Below, in pieces: positions 5,648-6,258 of a stretch of 6,258 nucleotides of DNA. Each line of letters begins with the position of its first letter. The first letter of the stretch is position 1. The stretch is taken from positions 1 through 6,258 of the forward strand of contig CATJIY010000051.1 of the NCBI GenBank assembly GCA_949740695.1. Direction: 5' to 3'. The translations under genes were made by a program, and so were the position numbers. This DNA comes from an uncultured Eubacteriales bacterium. Its GTDB lineage: Bacteria > Bacillota > Clostridia > Oscillospirales > Butyricicoccaceae. Below the pieces are notes generated by a model that saw only the letters and a list, made by a program, of their open reading frames with translations, ran no database searches and was not told the DNA's origin.

Positions 5648-6258
5648 ATGGTTGATCTGCTGTTGAAAAACGGCTTGATCTGTGATGGTACTGGAGCGTC
5701 GCCCTTTATGGGCGACGTTTCCATTCAGGACGGAATGATTTGGGAAGTCGCTCCCTCCATTACAGAACCAAGCAAAGAGACGGTAGACGTCTCTGGGCTG
5801 GTAATTTCACCAGCGTTTATTGATATCCATTCCCATTCGGATAGCTGGTTCATGCTGGACGACCGCTGTGAAGCCAAACTTTATCAAGGGGTTGCTACCG
5901 AGTTGGTGGGACAATGCGGCAGTTCTCCCTTTCCTCGCAGTGTCAGCCAAATGACCGAAGTGCGCCGGAAAGAGGAAGCAGGAAAGCTATCGCCTATGGC
6001 CGCTTATCAGGCGGGTAGCTTTGAAAAGCTACTGGGAAAACGCGGCCAGCAAAAAATGTCCACCAATCTGATACAATTGGTGGGGCATAACGCCATACGG
6101 CGGGGCGTGATAGGCTTAATAGACCGGCCTGTTTGGGAGGATGAGATTCAGATTTCCCATTTTCTCTTGGAACAAAATTTGGCTCAGGGTTGCTGGGGGC
6201 TTTCGCTGGGGCTGGGTTATGTCCCTGGGATGTTTGCCGACCATCGGGAGCTGGCCGA
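5648..6258 (+). CDS. Amidohydrolase, D-aminoacylase / N-acyl-D-amino-acid deacylase family (3' truncated by window)
   Basis: This is probably a cytoplasmic zinc hydrolase that removes the acyl group from N-acyl-D-amino acids. The first 203 residues are visible; the family usually has about 480-530. It starts at ATG 5648 with GGAG at 5634-5637, 3 bases after the oppF stop. The N-terminus shows the amidohydrolase opening LLLKNGLICDGTG (4-16), then SPAFIDIHSHSD (54-65) with metal-binding His61 and His63. GVATELVGQCGSSPFP (81-96) carries Cys90. In the Alcaligenes D-aminoacylase the metal ligands are His67, His69 and Cys96, and the His-to-Cys spacing of 27 residues is the same here. LVGHNAIRR (144-152) and GLSLGLGYVPGMFA (184-197) match further family motifs. 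The later His ligands and catalytic Asp lie outside the window, so activity cannot be confirmed. A related N-acyl-D-Glu or D-Asp deacylase or a D-hydantoinase-like role remains possible. Confidence 0.85.
   Translation, partial: MVDLLLKNGLICDGTGASPFMGDVSIQDGMIWEVAPSITEPSKETVDVSGLVISPAFIDIHSHSDSWFMLDDRCEAKLYQGVATELVGQCGSSPFPRSVSQMTEVRRKEEAGKLSPMAAYQAGSFEKLLGKRGQQKMSTNLIQLVGHNAIRRGVIGLIDRPVWEDEIQISHFLLEQNLAQGCWGLSLGLGYVPGMFADHRELA

Overview
The window holds most of a peptide-type (Opp/Dpp) ABC importer operon. It reads entirely on the + strand, in the order substrate-binding protein, permease, permease, ATPase, ATPase, and then the beginning of an amidohydrolase of the D-aminoacylase (N-acyl-D-amino-acid deacylase) family. 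Strong AGGAG-type ribosome binding sites, an extended extracytoplasmic loop in the second permease, and the style of the ATPase C-termini suggest a Gram-positive anaerobe, probably a gut-type clostridium. That placement is inference from protein style; no rRNA or lineage marker is present.

Layout. Positions 1-1046 are the C-terminal part of a family 5 solute-binding protein whose start lies left of the window. Positions 1047-1536 are a 490-base gap with a rho-independent terminator hairpin at 1090-1130, a GC-rich block with a second weak hairpin, and an A/T-rich stretch with a short inverted repeat; no convincing gene or promoter was found there. Positions 1537-5644 are four tightly packed genes (oppB, oppC, oppD and oppF types). 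Junctions are a 1-base overlap (TAATG), a 4-base gap and an 8-base overlap, as expected for one translationally coupled transcript. Three bases after oppF the amidohydrolase starts at 5648 and runs off the right edge.

How they work together. The binding protein captures a peptide or peptide-like ligand outside the membrane, the two permeases form the channel, and the two ATPases power uptake. The downstream enzyme carries the metal-binding signature of D-aminoacylases (HSH and a bridging Cys with the family's spacing), so the operon may import N-acylated or D-residue-containing compounds and deacylate them in the cytoplasm. That substrate link is inference from gene order.

The points most worth a second look are the loss of all four cysteines that normally bind a [4Fe-4S] cluster at the C-terminus of the OppD-type ATPase, the coupling of the D-aminoacylase-like gene to the importer, and the terminator-containing gap separating the binding protein from the rest. 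Most of the window is otherwise an ordinary peptide-transport operon; I see no CRISPR array, mobile element, tRNA or rRNA.
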